Part shown: positions 1 to 8,457 of the stretch, in pieces
Position numbering within the stretch: the first letter of the stretch is position 1
How the letters are laid out: every line of letters starts with the position of its first letter
From: Azoarcus sp031556475
GTDB lineage: Bacteria; Pseudomonadota; Gammaproteobacteria; Burkholderiales; Rhodocyclaceae
Length of the DNA: 64,000 bases
NCBI GenBank assembly: GCA_031556475.1
Contig: JAVBSY010000008.1
Location: 1 to 64,000, forward strand
Direction of reading: 5' to 3'
The notes under the pieces: model-generated
Told to the model about the DNA's origin: nothing
Database searches by the model: none
The model's input: the letters and a program-made list of their open reading frames with translations, nothing else
Made by a program: the position numbers and the translations under genes

Positions 1-285
1 GTACCACAGCCAGGGGCGAAGGCGGGCTTCGTAGCGGTGCAGGCGGCCTTCGGGGCCCAGATGGGTGAAGCGGGCGCATTGGCCGTTGAGGTAGCGCACG
101 CCGGCGGCGGTCTGGATTTCGACGCTGAGCGATTGGCCCAGGAGGGCGTCGGGGTCGATGTCGCGTTTTTCGCTCTTGAGGGTGAGGCTGAGGTCGAAGA
201 GCCGGGAGAGTTCTTCGCGGCCGGTCAGACTGTCAAAGCGTAGGGCGTCCCCCAGGGGCGTCAGGGCGTTGAGCGTGCGGTTCAT
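1..285 (-). CDS. vgrG: VgrG (TssI) spike protein, N-terminal fragment
   Basis: This is the first 95 codons of a gene that runs off the left edge. The protein begins MNRTLNALTPLGDALRF and continues with the pattern of the VgrG/gp27-like N-terminus: an LSRLFDLSL stretch, IDPDALLGQSLSVEI, and RYEARLRPWLWY at the edge. VgrG trimers cap the Hcp tube and carry effectors in type VI secretion. The ATG overlaps the stop codon of clpV by four bases (ATGA), so the two are translationally coupled. The gp5 needle, any C-terminal effector extension and downstream PAAR or effector genes would lie outside the window. Confidence 0.88.
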   Translation of the reverse strand, partial: MNRTLNALTPLGDALRFDSLTGREELSRLFDLSLTLKSEKRDIDPDALLGQSLSVEIQTAAGVRYLNGQCARFTHLGPEGRLHRYEARLRPWLWY

Positions 286-3062
286 GACAAGACCTCTTCG
301 GATTCGAATTGGTAAGTGAAGTCGCTATCGGCGGCGGTCAGGAGAATGCCGCGCAACGGACGACCGGCGGCCAGGCGCGAGAGAAACTCGCGGCTGATGT
401 GCGGCAGCACGGTGTGCGTGAGGATGGAGTCGATCATGCGCGCGCCGGAATCGAGTTCGGTGCAGCGGCGGATGACGAGTTCGATGGCGGCAGGCTCGTA
501 GTCGAAGCCGATACCGTGTTGTTCGACGATACGCTGGCGAATGCGGTCGAGCTGGAGCTTGACGATGAGCGCGAGCGAATCGTTGGCGAGCGGGTAATAG
601 GGAATGACGACGAGGCGGCCGAGGAAAGCAGGAGGGAAGACTTCGAGCAAGGGCTTGCGCAGGGCGTCGGAGAGCGTTTCGGGCGTCGGAATTTGTTCGA
701 CGTCACGAGCGAGCGCCATGACGCGGTCGGTGCCGACGTTGGACGTGAGCAGGATGATGGTGTTGCGGAAGTCGATGTGACGGCCTTCGCCGTCTTCCAT
801 CCAGCCCTTGTCGAAGACCTGGAAGAAGATTTCGTGCACGTCGGGGTGGGCTTTTTCGATTTCGTCGAGGAGCACGACCGAGTGCGGCTTGCGCCGAACG
901 GCTTCGGTAAGCACGCCGCCCTCGCCATAGCCGACGTAGCCGGGAGGGGCACCTTTCAGCGTGGAGACGGTGTGTGCCTCCTGGAACTCGCTCATGTTCA
1001 GGGTGATGAGGTTATGCTCGCCGCCGTACAGCGTGTCGGCCAGCGCCAGGGCGGTTTCGGTTTTTCCGACGCCGGAGGGGCCTACGAGCAGGAAGACGCC
1101 GACCGGTTTGTCCGGATTGTCGAGCTTGGCGCGGGAGGTCTGAACGCGGCTGGCAATGCGTTCGAGAGCATGGCGCTGGCTGACGATGCGCCGGTCGAGG
1201 GTGTCGACGAGATTGAGCACGGCTTCGATTTCGTTGCGCACCATGCGCCCGACCGGGATACCGGTCCAGTCGGCGACGACGGAGGCGACGGCGGCGGCGT
1301 CTACCGCGGGATGGACCAATGGGTCTTCGCCTTGCAGCTCGATCAATTCAAGGTGCAGGCGCGAATGTTCGGCGAGCTGTTCCTCGGAGGGTTCCGCAGC
1401 AGTGGCATCACTGGGTGGAACATCGTCGGATGGAGCCTCACCGGGGGAGGGCGTGGCTTCGTTGGAGGTCGGAGGCGAGGTGCCTTCTTCGGGGGGAGCG
1501 GCGGTTTCGGCGGCATGCTCCTGGCGCAGAACGGAGCGTAGCTCGAACAAACGGTTGGCCAGATCGCGTTCGCGCTGCCAGCGTGTTTCGAGTTCCTGCA
1601 ACTGGGCTTCGAACTGCTCGAGTTGCGCGCGGCAGGCGGTTTCGCGCTCGGCGACGTCGAGGCCGATGGCGCTTTCCCTTTCGATGATGGCCAGTTCCGT
1701 GCGCAGTATCTCGATGCGCCGCTGGCAGTCTTCCACCGCGGCAGGGGGCGCATGCTGGCTGATGGCGACGCGGGCGCAGGCGGTATCGAGCAGGCTTACG
1801 GCTTTGTCGGGAAGCTGGCGCGCCGGGATGTAGCGATACGAGAGGCGGACCGCTGCGGCGATGGCTTCGTCGAGCAGATGGACGCCGTGGTGCTTTTCCA
1901 GCGTGTCGGCGATGCCGCGCACCATGGCGATGGCACGGGTTTCGTCAGGCTCGCCGATCTGGATGAGCTGGAAGCGGCGGGTGAGCGCGGGGTCTTTTTC
2001 GATGTGCCGCTTGTATTCGCTCCAGGTGGTGGCGCCGATGGTTCTCAGCGTGCCGCGGGCGAGCGCGGGTTTGAGCAGGTTGGCGGCATCGCCGGTACCG
2101 GCCGCGCCGCCGGCGCCAATGAGGGTGTGCGCTTCGTCGATGAAGATAATGATCGGACGCGGGCTGGCCTGTACTTCGTCGATGACCTGACGCAGACGTT
2201 GTTCGAATTCACCCTTGATGCCGGCACCGGCCTGGAGCAGACCGATGTCGAGCATGAGCAGGGAGACGTCCTTGAGTTGCGGCGGAACGTCGCCTTGAGC
2301 CAGACGCAGGGCGAAGCCTTCGACGACGGCGGTCTTGCCGACGCCGGCTTCGCCGGCAAGCAACGGGTTGTTTTGGCGCCGCCGCATGAGGATGTCGATG
2401 ATCTGCCGGATTTCCTCGTCACGCCCGGTGACGGGATCGATCTCGCCGGCGCGTGCGCGCGCGGTGAGGTCGATGGCATAACGCTGCAATGCGTTTTGCG
2501 CTTTGCTGGCATCCAGTTCGCCCGGCACGCCGGCTTCGGCACCAGCGTTGGTGAGCCGTGTGCCGTCGTTGGCCGCAAGCCCATCTTCGGGTGAGCCGCG
2601 CACGATGGAGGGAAGTTCGCGCGCCAGCGTGTCGGCATCGAGTTTGGCCAGGGATGCGGCGGCGGTGGCAAGTACGCTGCGCAGGCTGGGGGTCTTGAGC
2701 ATGCCGACCAGCAGGGTGCCGCCCCGGATGCGATCGTCCCCGTACAGCAGCGTGGAATAAACCCAGCCGCGTTCCACGGCGGATTCGACGTGCTGCGACA
2801 AATCGGTGAGCGAGGTTGCGCCCGCCGGCAGGGCGTCGAGCGCTTTGGTGAGTTCGGTCGCAAGCCGGCCTTGGTCGATGTTGTAGTGGCGCAGGATGCG
2901 ATGCAGGTCGCTGTCGTTGAGCTGGATCAGTTGATGAAGCCAGTGAACCAGTTCGACGTAAGGATTGCCGCGTAGTTTGCAGAAGACGGTCGCGCCTTCG
3001 ATGGCTTTGTAGAGGATAGGATCGAGTTTGCCAAACAGGGCGGTACGGCTGATGTCGCTCAT
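282..3062 (-). CDS. clpV: ClpV (TssH) AAA+ ATPase of the type VI secretion system
   Basis: A 926-residue class I Clp/HSP100 ATPase that disassembles the contracted TssB-TssC sheath so it can be recycled. An N-terminal double Clp domain (about 1-150) is followed by two AAA+ modules with Walker A motifs GEAGVGKT (237-244) and GPSGVGKT (661-668). The first Walker B is IIIFIDEAH (about 305-313). The middle domain contains an unusual acidic, proline- and serine-rich insertion at about 515-565 that looks unstructured. Placement between T6SS genes and directly before vgrG separates it from ClpB. The 926-residue length is normal for ClpV. Confidence 0.96.
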   Translation of the reverse strand: MSDISRTALFGKLDPILYKAIEGATVFCKLRGNPYVELVHWLHQLIQLNDSDLHRILRHYNIDQGRLATELTKALDALPAGATSLTDLSQHVESAVERGWVYSTLLYGDDRIRGGTLLVGMLKTPSLRSVLATAAASLAKLDADTLARELPSIVRGSPEDGLAANDGTRLTNAGAEAGVPGELDASKAQNALQRYAIDLTARARAGEIDPVTGRDEEIRQIIDILMRRRQNNPLLAGEAGVGKTAVVEGFALRLAQGDVPPQLKDVSLLMLDIGLLQAGAGIKGEFEQRLRQVIDEVQASPRPIIIFIDEAHTLIGAGGAAGTGDAANLLKPALARGTLRTIGATTWSEYKRHIEKDPALTRRFQLIQIGEPDETRAIAMVRGIADTLEKHHGVHLLDEAIAAAVRLSYRYIPARQLPDKAVSLLDTACARVAISQHAPPAAVEDCQRRIEILRTELAIIERESAIGLDVAERETACRAQLEQFEAQLQELETRWQRERDLANRLFELRSVLRQEHAAETAAPPEEGTSPPTSNEATPSPGEAPSDDVPPSDATAAEPSEEQLAEHSRLHLELIELQGEDPLVHPAVDAAAVASVVADWTGIPVGRMVRNEIEAVLNLVDTLDRRIVSQRHALERIASRVQTSRAKLDNPDKPVGVFLLVGPSGVGKTETALALADTLYGGEHNLITLNMSEFQEAHTVSTLKGAPPGYVGYGEGGVLTEAVRRKPHSVVLLDEIEKAHPDVHEIFFQVFDKGWMEDGEGRHIDFRNTIILLTSNVGTDRVMALARDVEQIPTPETLSDALRKPLLEVFPPAFLGRLVVIPYYPLANDSLALIVKLQLDRIRQRIVEQHGIGFDYEPAAIELVIRRCTELDSGARMIDSILTHTVLPHISREFLSRLAAGRPLRGILLTAADSDFTYQFESEEVLS

Positions 3063-3072
3063 CGAGTCTTCC

Positions 3073-3915
3073 TCAACGGGTGGATTGCGGCTTGGTTTGG
3101 GGATCGGGTTGCGGCGCAGGCGCTTCTTCCTGCCGCGTGGAAACGGTAAAGGCGAGGCCGGCCTTGTCGCGCGCGTCGGCTACCGGCGTCTGATCGATAC
3201 GTTGCAGTTGCCAGGCACCCCCTGCGCCTTCGTGTGTGAGCGAATAGGCCAGCGGCTTTCCTTCATCGATGACGCGTTTGAGCCCCTGTGTTTCGAGGGC
3301 ATAGATCAATACTTCGTAGGCGCTAGGTTCGGTATTGGAGGCCCAGCGGGTGGGAACGAGGCGGGCGTAGTTCATTACCGGAGAGCCTGGCAGGCGGCCC
3401 AGGACACGTTCTCCGAGATTGGCGTCGGAGATCAAGGCGTAGTGGTATGGCGCGGCGCGGCGGCTGACATTGAGTACTTCGAGGAAGGTGTAGCGTTGCC
3501 AATCACCGACGGTGAACAGCCGTGATCCAGGGCCCGACAGGACCAGATAGCGATTTCGGCCTACCGACATTTCCAGCAGCTTCGTGTTTTCCGGCTGCAG
3601 AACCGGAAGCTCTCCCCAGAAGGATTTGACGGCGGAAAAGCGTTTTCCCGCATATTCGACCGAGGCGTCCTCGTCGCTGAGTACGGTGTACGACGGAGCA
3701 TCCTTGGTCTGTACGAAGTAATAGCGTGAAGGCTGCTTTGGATCCTTGGCTTCAAGCCTTTCTTCCAGGATCGATACCGCCGGGCTTTCGCCGTGCCAGA
3801 TTTTGTCGATGGCGAAAGCCAGGAGCGGATCAGGCCCGGCATGTCCGGCGAGCGGAGAAAGCGCAAGCAGCGCGGCGACAGGGTAGTGCAGGAAAAAGCG
3901 GGAAAGGCGGTGCAT
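3073..3915 (-). CDS. Uncharacterised secreted protein in the T6SS cluster
   Basis: A 280-residue protein I do not recognise. It opens with a good Sec signal peptide (basic MHRLSRFF, hydrophobic core AALLALSPL, probable cleavage after GHAG), so it is probably periplasmic. The body has no obvious transmembrane segment and ends in a proline- and glutamine-rich tail. It lies 10 bp upstream of clpV on the same strand and downstream of two other unrecognised genes. A periplasmic immunity or accessory protein would fit the position, but no motif shows this. Confidence 0.75.
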   Translation of the reverse strand: MHRLSRFFLHYPVAALLALSPLAGHAGPDPLLAFAIDKIWHGESPAVSILEERLEAKDPKQPSRYYFVQTKDAPSYTVLSDEDASVEYAGKRFSAVKSFWGELPVLQPENTKLLEMSVGRNRYLVLSGPGSRLFTVGDWQRYTFLEVLNVSRRAAPYHYALISDANLGERVLGRLPGSPVMNYARLVPTRWASNTEPSAYEVLIYALETQGLKRVIDEGKPLAYSLTHEGAGGAWQLQRIDQTPVADARDKAGLAFTVSTRQEEAPAPQPDPQTKPQSTR

Positions 3916-3977
3916 GGCAGAAGTCCGTGTGCTGTTTCTATATTTGGTGTGTGCTGGTGCGATGGCTCATGCTTGGC

Positions 3978-4166
3978 TCAGGGAGCCTTGGTGTCATTGT
4001 GTTTTTCGTCGAGTAGATGCCCGTAGCTGTTCGACAGGATGTATGGGATGAGTGATATGGCGAGCGGCCAAAAACTGGATTTCCAATAGGCGATCCCCCA
4101 GCATGCCCAAGCGAACAGGACGGAAAGCTCGTGTACCGAGCTCGAACGAGGAACATACCATTTCAT
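3978..4166 (-). CDS. Small two-helix membrane protein
   Basis: A 62-residue frame beginning MKWYVPRSSSVHELSVLF, starting 10 bp after the stop codon of the 231-residue gene upstream. Two hydrophobic segments are visible, about 14-28 (LSVLFAWACWGIAYW) and about 32-46 (FWPLAISLIPYILSN), followed by a charged tail HLLDEKHNDTK. I recognise no family. The surrounding DNA (3916-4170) has less G+C than the flanking tss genes. Its size and position resemble small inner-membrane immunity proteins that follow T6SS effectors, but that is inference only. Confidence 0.55.
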   Translation of the reverse strand: MKWYVPRSSSVHELSVLFAWACWGIAYWKSSFWPLAISLIPYILSNSYGHLLDEKHNDTKAP

Positions 4167-4176
4167 CGTGCGTGTC

Positions 4177-4872
4177 TTACCGCGCTTCCTCCCATCGGAC
4201 ATGAACGAGGTAGGGGGTGATGCGCGCGGTTCCAACGGGAGTGTTGAGCAAAATCGGGTGTGTGGCCGCTTTTTTGATCTGACCACTGATCGGACGGCCA
4301 GCCCGCGCAATATGTGTGTTTGGGCCGAACAGGCCATGCAGGCCCCAGGTATTGGCCTGCAGGACGCCGCTTTGGGCAACGCCCTGCGTGCCGGCATCTG
4401 AAGCGAAATGGACCAGGTTCTTCGGCAATGCGGTAAAGCCGTAACCCGCCACGGTGAGCGTGGTTGCGGTAGCGGGCGCGATGTCGGGCGTCCACAAAAC
4501 GGAGATTGCCCCGGAGGGGGGGACGAACGACCCTTGCGGTGTGTTGGATTTCGCTGCGATATCCACCCAAAGCCGGGCCGCCTCCTTGCCTTCCTGAACC
4601 GAGGCACGGTATAGGGCGCCGAGCTGGGAAAGGAAACCATCGATCACGCTCTTGTCGGTAATGTCGACAGGCTTGGCGCAATCCTTGGTGTAGCAGGAAA
4701 GTGCAGGGTTGAGCCCCGCGATGGTTGTGCGTGGCGTGCCAACCGGCAGAGGATGGATTCCGGTCGTTCCCGGCTGCGGCGAAGCGATGACGCAGCGCGT
4801 ACCGTCCTGCACGGGAACGGATCCGCTGCGTCTGCCAAGAGTGCCGGGGGGAAGAAGGTTGTTCCAACTCAT
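4177..4872 (-). CDS. Uncharacterised protein translationally coupled to tssG
   Basis: A 231-residue protein beginning MSWNNLLPPGTLGRRSG. The chosen ATG overlaps the stop of tssG (ATGA); an upstream in-frame start would lie inside tssG and is unlikely. There is no signal peptide or membrane helix. The sequence is rich in Gly, Pro, Thr and Ala, with two close cysteines (CYTKDC, 60-65). I cannot assign a family. It sits where many T6SS clusters keep accessory or effector genes and is followed by a small membrane protein and a secreted protein. It could be a structural accessory, a PAAR-like adaptor or a cargo protein. Confidence 0.75.
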   Translation of the reverse strand: MSWNNLLPPGTLGRRSGSVPVQDGTRCVIASPQPGTTGIHPLPVGTPRTTIAGLNPALSCYTKDCAKPVDITDKSVIDGFLSQLGALYRASVQEGKEAARLWVDIAAKSNTPQGSFVPPSGAISVLWTPDIAPATATTLTVAGYGFTALPKNLVHFASDAGTQGVAQSGVLQANTWGLHGLFGPNTHIARAGRPISGQIKKAATHPILLNTPVGTARITPYLVHVRWEEAR

Positions 4873-5951
4873 GGTCTGGCTTCCTTGGTGTGGTGGGTTG
4901 AACGGTGGGCTGAGTCGAGACGAGTGGACTGGCGCTCCGGGTCGAGGAGCAGATCGTCCGCATCGACGCCGGGCTGACGCTTGCCGATCCAGGTGCTCCA
5001 ACCCAATCGGGTGTCGCGCGCCAGCGTGGCTTTGGGAACTTCATCCGCACGCAGGACGAGGCGGACATCCCAGACGAATTCGAGGCCGATGTAGTCGCGC
5101 ACCCAATCGCGCAGGGGCAGGTGGTCGGCGCCGGGGGGAAGCAACTGCTCGTAGGCGCTACGGCTCATGGGGCCCATGCGCAGGCGGAAGCTGTGCTGCC
5201 GATCCCAGACCGCCTGGCCGGCAACGCTGTCGACACCCAGCCGCGCGCCGGTGCGGGGGCCGAGGCGGGTGCGTTGTTCCGGGGGCAAAGGGAGCCAGCG
5301 GCCGACGAATTCTTCCATGGCGACCGGTACTTGGAAAAAATTGCTCAGGATTGCGCACAGGCTTTCGGCGCTGCGGGCCTGCCGGGCAAGATGGCCGGCA
5401 TGGTTCAGGCGCGCGTAATCGGGTACCGAGTCGCGGTCGCGCAGGGAGGCGAAACCGTGTGAGATGGTGCTCGAAGCGTGGCGCGTGAAGGCATCGTCGT
5501 TCGGACGATCGAGGCTGACGGTGGATTGGGCATCGGCCCAGGCGCGATAGAACAGCAGGGTGAGCCGATGGTGAAACAGATCGGCGAAATCCACCAGGGT
5601 GCTGTCGTCGTGGTGGATTTTTCGCTCTCTCGCGTATTCGGTGAGCGCGAGTGGCAGCGCACCGTTGGGGCCGAACAGGCCGAAGCTGAAGATGCGCAGT
5701 TTCGGCGGCAGGCCGGCTTGTGCCCTGTCGACACCGGCAATGGTGGCGGGCGCGAAAATGGTGGAGGGCTCTTGCCCGACCCGCAATGGTTCATGACCAG
5801 GCCGATAGGCCTGGCCGAAGCGTGGGTGCTCGACGTGCAGGGATTCGATTCTGCGCAGCAGGGCAAACAGGTCGTAGCCGTATGGGCGTGCGGACAGGGA
5901 CGCCCATAGGGCGGCGTTGTCGGTATTGTCGGTTGCGTCGCGGGCGTTCAT
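4869..5951 (-). CDS. tssG: TssG (ImpH/VasB) baseplate subunit
   Basis: A 360-residue T6SS baseplate wedge protein that forms a complex with two TssF and TssE. The family pattern is visible: the N-terminal PYGYDLFALLRRIE, then RFGQAYRPGHEPLRVGQEPS, and FGLFGPNGALPLALTEYAR near 95-110, with a C-terminal segment of the type LRDWVRDYIGLEFVWDVRLVL. The start overlaps the tssF stop by four bases and the stop overlaps the next start, so the EFG set is translationally coupled. The length is typical. Confidence 0.95.
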   Translation of the reverse strand: MNARDATDNTDNAALWASLSARPYGYDLFALLRRIESLHVEHPRFGQAYRPGHEPLRVGQEPSTIFAPATIAGVDRAQAGLPPKLRIFSFGLFGPNGALPLALTEYARERKIHHDDSTLVDFADLFHHRLTLLFYRAWADAQSTVSLDRPNDDAFTRHASSTISHGFASLRDRDSVPDYARLNHAGHLARQARSAESLCAILSNFFQVPVAMEEFVGRWLPLPPEQRTRLGPRTGARLGVDSVAGQAVWDRQHSFRLRMGPMSRSAYEQLLPPGADHLPLRDWVRDYIGLEFVWDVRLVLRADEVPKATLARDTRLGWSTWIGKRQPGVDADDLLLDPERQSTRLDSAHRSTHHTKEARP

Positions 5952-7822
5952 GCGATCGGCCTTTGGCCGAAGCGCGGTTGCCAGGTACCGAGCTGGCCAC
6001 GTTGGGCGCTGTGGAAACGCAATTCGGTAAACGAGTTGATACTCACGTGGCGAGCGAAGAAGCGCTCGAGAACCGCACCGAAAAGATAGGGGCTGGTTCC
6101 GGCGAAAGGCGCTTCGTCCACGGTGATGTCAATGGCGACACCGCGACCGAACGTGAGTGGCCCCGCACCGGGCAATCGCCGTGTAATGGAGGAAAGACCG
6201 GCGCGGAGCAAACCATGGCCATGGCGCGCTACCGCGGGGTCGCCGAGCGCCGCGTACAGCGAGAGCAGTTCGCGCAGCGCTTCCGCGCCTTGTTCGGGCG
6301 CAGTGTCGGTCAAGGTCTGGTAACCAAGGCCAAGGTGGCTGATGAGCCGCCAGGTCAGCTCTCCTTCCGGCACTGCGGGAACAGGGTGGGTGGGGCCGTG
6401 CAGGATACGGATATTCCGAACGGGGAGGGATTCCACCGGCGTCAGGTCGTGTTCATTGCCGACCGACATCAACAACGGCAGGTCGCGGTTGGTAACAGTG
6501 ATGTCGGCGCCGAGTTGGCGCAGGTCATGCTTGTATGGCGCTTCGTGCTGGTCGACCAGGGACAGGAAGACTTCGGAACCGATATAGGTACTCCTCGGGC
6601 CGGAACCGACACCGATTTCCGAAATACGCCGCGGTTCGCGACGCATGGAAAAGTACGCGCCGTGACCGCTGCGGTCGCCGGCGAAAGAGGTATAGAAGGG
6701 GCGGAATTGTGCTTCGACCGTATTGTCCCTACCGTAGCCTTCGGCTGCTTCGACGCTGAATACTTCGTAGTTCAGCGGCAGGGCGCGGTCGGGAACGACG
6801 TGGAATTCGTAACGGCTGTCACCGATCGGGATGCGGTCGGAGCGCATCGAAATCAGATTGACGGCAGGAGTGCAAAACAGGGCGAAATGGCCGGCGTCGA
6901 CAATTTTTTCCAGGTCGTTGGCGCTTTTGTCGAACAACAGGATGATTTCGAAGCTTTCAGTCTCGGGACGCATGCCCAGCGCTTGAGACAGGCCTTCGAT
7001 GCCGATGAAGTGGTAGCGGGCAGGAAAGGCAAAGTATTCGTGAAGCAGGCGATAGGCTTGAAAGCCGCGGCTGGCGTACGGAAGCATGGCTTCATCGTCG
7101 CCAAAGCCCTCCCCGCGCAATTGTGTCGCCGGCAGCATGCTCCAGTCCGCCCCCTTGTTGCCGGTGGGACGAACGGCAAGTCCCAGGGTGTGGCCGCACA
7201 GCAGTTCGTAGAGGCGCGAGGCGTAATGATGGTCGCCGCAGAGATGCAAGGACACACGGTCGAGTGGGGGGGCTGCCTTGTTTGGCGGTGCGGTGAAAGC
7301 GAATCGCAGGGAAAGCGCCGCCTTGACCGGCCGGTCGAGATGGAGCCGGTGTAGGGGAAGATTGGCGGGGAAACTTTCCAACTTGGCTTCGCGTAGTTGC
7401 ATCGGCCGTAGATCGACGTCATGTGCCGTGCGGAATTCGCAGTGCGCTTGATCGATCCCGGGTATCGCCGTTCTGAGCCGTGTACCGCGTGGCAACCGGT
7501 GCCCGTTGCTCTGGCTACCGGTCGTCTCGCCCGGTGTGCACTGCACGATGCACATCGATGGTGTCGGGGCGAGGTAGTTGGGGTAAATGGTTTCCAGCAG
7601 GCGTTGCGAGAGACGGGGGAATTCGGCATCCATTTTCAGATGGATGCGCGCCGCCAGAAAACAAAAGCCTTCCAGCAAACGTTCGACGTAGGGATCGGCG
7701 ATCTCGATGCCGCGCATGCCGAGCCGGCCTGCGACCTTGGGATAGCGGGCGGCGAATTCCGCGCCCAGCTCCCGCATGTAGCCGAGTTCCTTGTTGTAGT
7801 AAGAGAGCAGTCTCGGATCCAT
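5948..7822 (-). CDS. tssF: TssF (ImpG/VasA) baseplate subunit
   Basis: A 624-residue T6SS baseplate protein. The N-terminus MDPRLLSYYNKELGYMRELG followed by EFAARYPKVAGRLGM, then ERLLEGFCFLAARIHLKMD, is a TssF hallmark, and the length agrees with the family. TssF pairs with TssG in the wedge that links the tail to the TssJLM membrane complex through TssK. It begins two bases after the tssE stop and overlaps tssG by four bases. Confidence 0.96.
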   Translation of the reverse strand: MDPRLLSYYNKELGYMRELGAEFAARYPKVAGRLGMRGIEIADPYVERLLEGFCFLAARIHLKMDAEFPRLSQRLLETIYPNYLAPTPSMCIVQCTPGETTGSQSNGHRLPRGTRLRTAIPGIDQAHCEFRTAHDVDLRPMQLREAKLESFPANLPLHRLHLDRPVKAALSLRFAFTAPPNKAAPPLDRVSLHLCGDHHYASRLYELLCGHTLGLAVRPTGNKGADWSMLPATQLRGEGFGDDEAMLPYASRGFQAYRLLHEYFAFPARYHFIGIEGLSQALGMRPETESFEIILLFDKSANDLEKIVDAGHFALFCTPAVNLISMRSDRIPIGDSRYEFHVVPDRALPLNYEVFSVEAAEGYGRDNTVEAQFRPFYTSFAGDRSGHGAYFSMRREPRRISEIGVGSGPRSTYIGSEVFLSLVDQHEAPYKHDLRQLGADITVTNRDLPLLMSVGNEHDLTPVESLPVRNIRILHGPTHPVPAVPEGELTWRLISHLGLGYQTLTDTAPEQGAEALRELLSLYAALGDPAVARHGHGLLRAGLSSITRRLPGAGPLTFGRGVAIDITVDEAPFAGTSPYLFGAVLERFFARHVSINSFTELRFHSAQRGQLGTWQPRFGQRPIA

Positions 7823-7824
7823 CG

Positions 7825-8328
7825 TCAGGCCACTGCCTCTTCAAACAGAATGTCGCCGTTTTCGAAATCGACCCGGGAGCGCAACAAAAGCTCTACCGGA
7901 TAGGGTTCGCACCAAAGTTGGCCTTTGATTTCGAGCGCGAGCTGGTTTCTTGCCGCGTCATCGTTTTTCGGCACCAGAATACGCACGCTCAGGGTGTCGG
8001 GAAGAATGCGTGGTTCGAAGGTGGTAATGGCGGTGCGGACCGCGTGTTCGACTTCGGCCCAGTCACCGTTGGCCATCTGCCTTCCGGAAAACGCCGCAAC
8101 GCCGAAATTGAGCACCGAACGGCGCGCGTGGGGTGCAGGGGAATAATCAGTGGTCGATTCGTCGTTGACCGTATTCAGCAGCCACGACAAATCGCGCAAT
8201 ACATTGGCTCGATACGCCTTTTCACTGCCGTGGAACTCGTGCGCGGGTTCGTTTCGTTGCCGGGGAGCATGATCGGTAAGGCGATCCAACAAGGTCGGCA
8301 GCAAGCGTTTTGCGCGTATTTCGTCCAT
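7825..8328 (-). CDS. tssE: TssE baseplate protein (gp25-like)
   Basis: A 167-residue protein of the GPW/gp25 lysozyme-like baseplate family, which initiates sheath assembly. Visible features are the N-terminal LLPTLLDRLTD, YRANVLRDLSWLLNT and the RRSVLNFGV motif with the conserved SVLNFG core. Order and spacing with tssF and tssG are canonical. The ribosome binding site is weak (AAGAAA before the ATG), which suggests lower translation than the upstream hcp gene. Confidence 0.93.
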   Translation of the reverse strand: MDEIRAKRLLPTLLDRLTDHAPRQRNEPAHEFHGSEKAYRANVLRDLSWLLNTVNDESTTDYSPAPHARRSVLNFGVAAFSGRQMANGDWAEVEHAVRTAITTFEPRILPDTLSVRILVPKNDDAARNQLALEIKGQLWCEPYPVELLLRSRVDFENGDILFEEAVA

Positions 8329-8406
8329 GTTTCTTTCTTAGGGAGCGCGGAATTTCTCCGAACGACGATGGCGAGATACAAAAATCCGCACTATCGGGCG
8401 ATAACT

Positions 8407-8444
8407 AACGGTGCCGGACCTCCATCGGAGGGTCCGGCACCGTT
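8407..8444 (-). terminator. Strong hairpin after hcp
   Basis: The arms AACGGTGCCGGACC (8407-8420) and GGTCCGGCACCGTT (8431-8444) pair perfectly over 14 bp around a 10-nt loop. The T-run follows on the + strand. In the leftward hcp transcript the hairpin is followed only by a weak TTAGTTAT, so it probably acts as a leaky terminator or as a 3' stabiliser that raises hcp mRNA relative to tssE and the genes beyond. Confidence 0.6.
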
Positions 8445-8457
8445 TTTTGCGGGTCGA

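Noticed and set aside
309..1541. Long open frame antisense to clpV (410 residues)
   Set aside because: It mirrors the codon structure of clpV in G+C-rich DNA, has skewed composition and no family resemblance.
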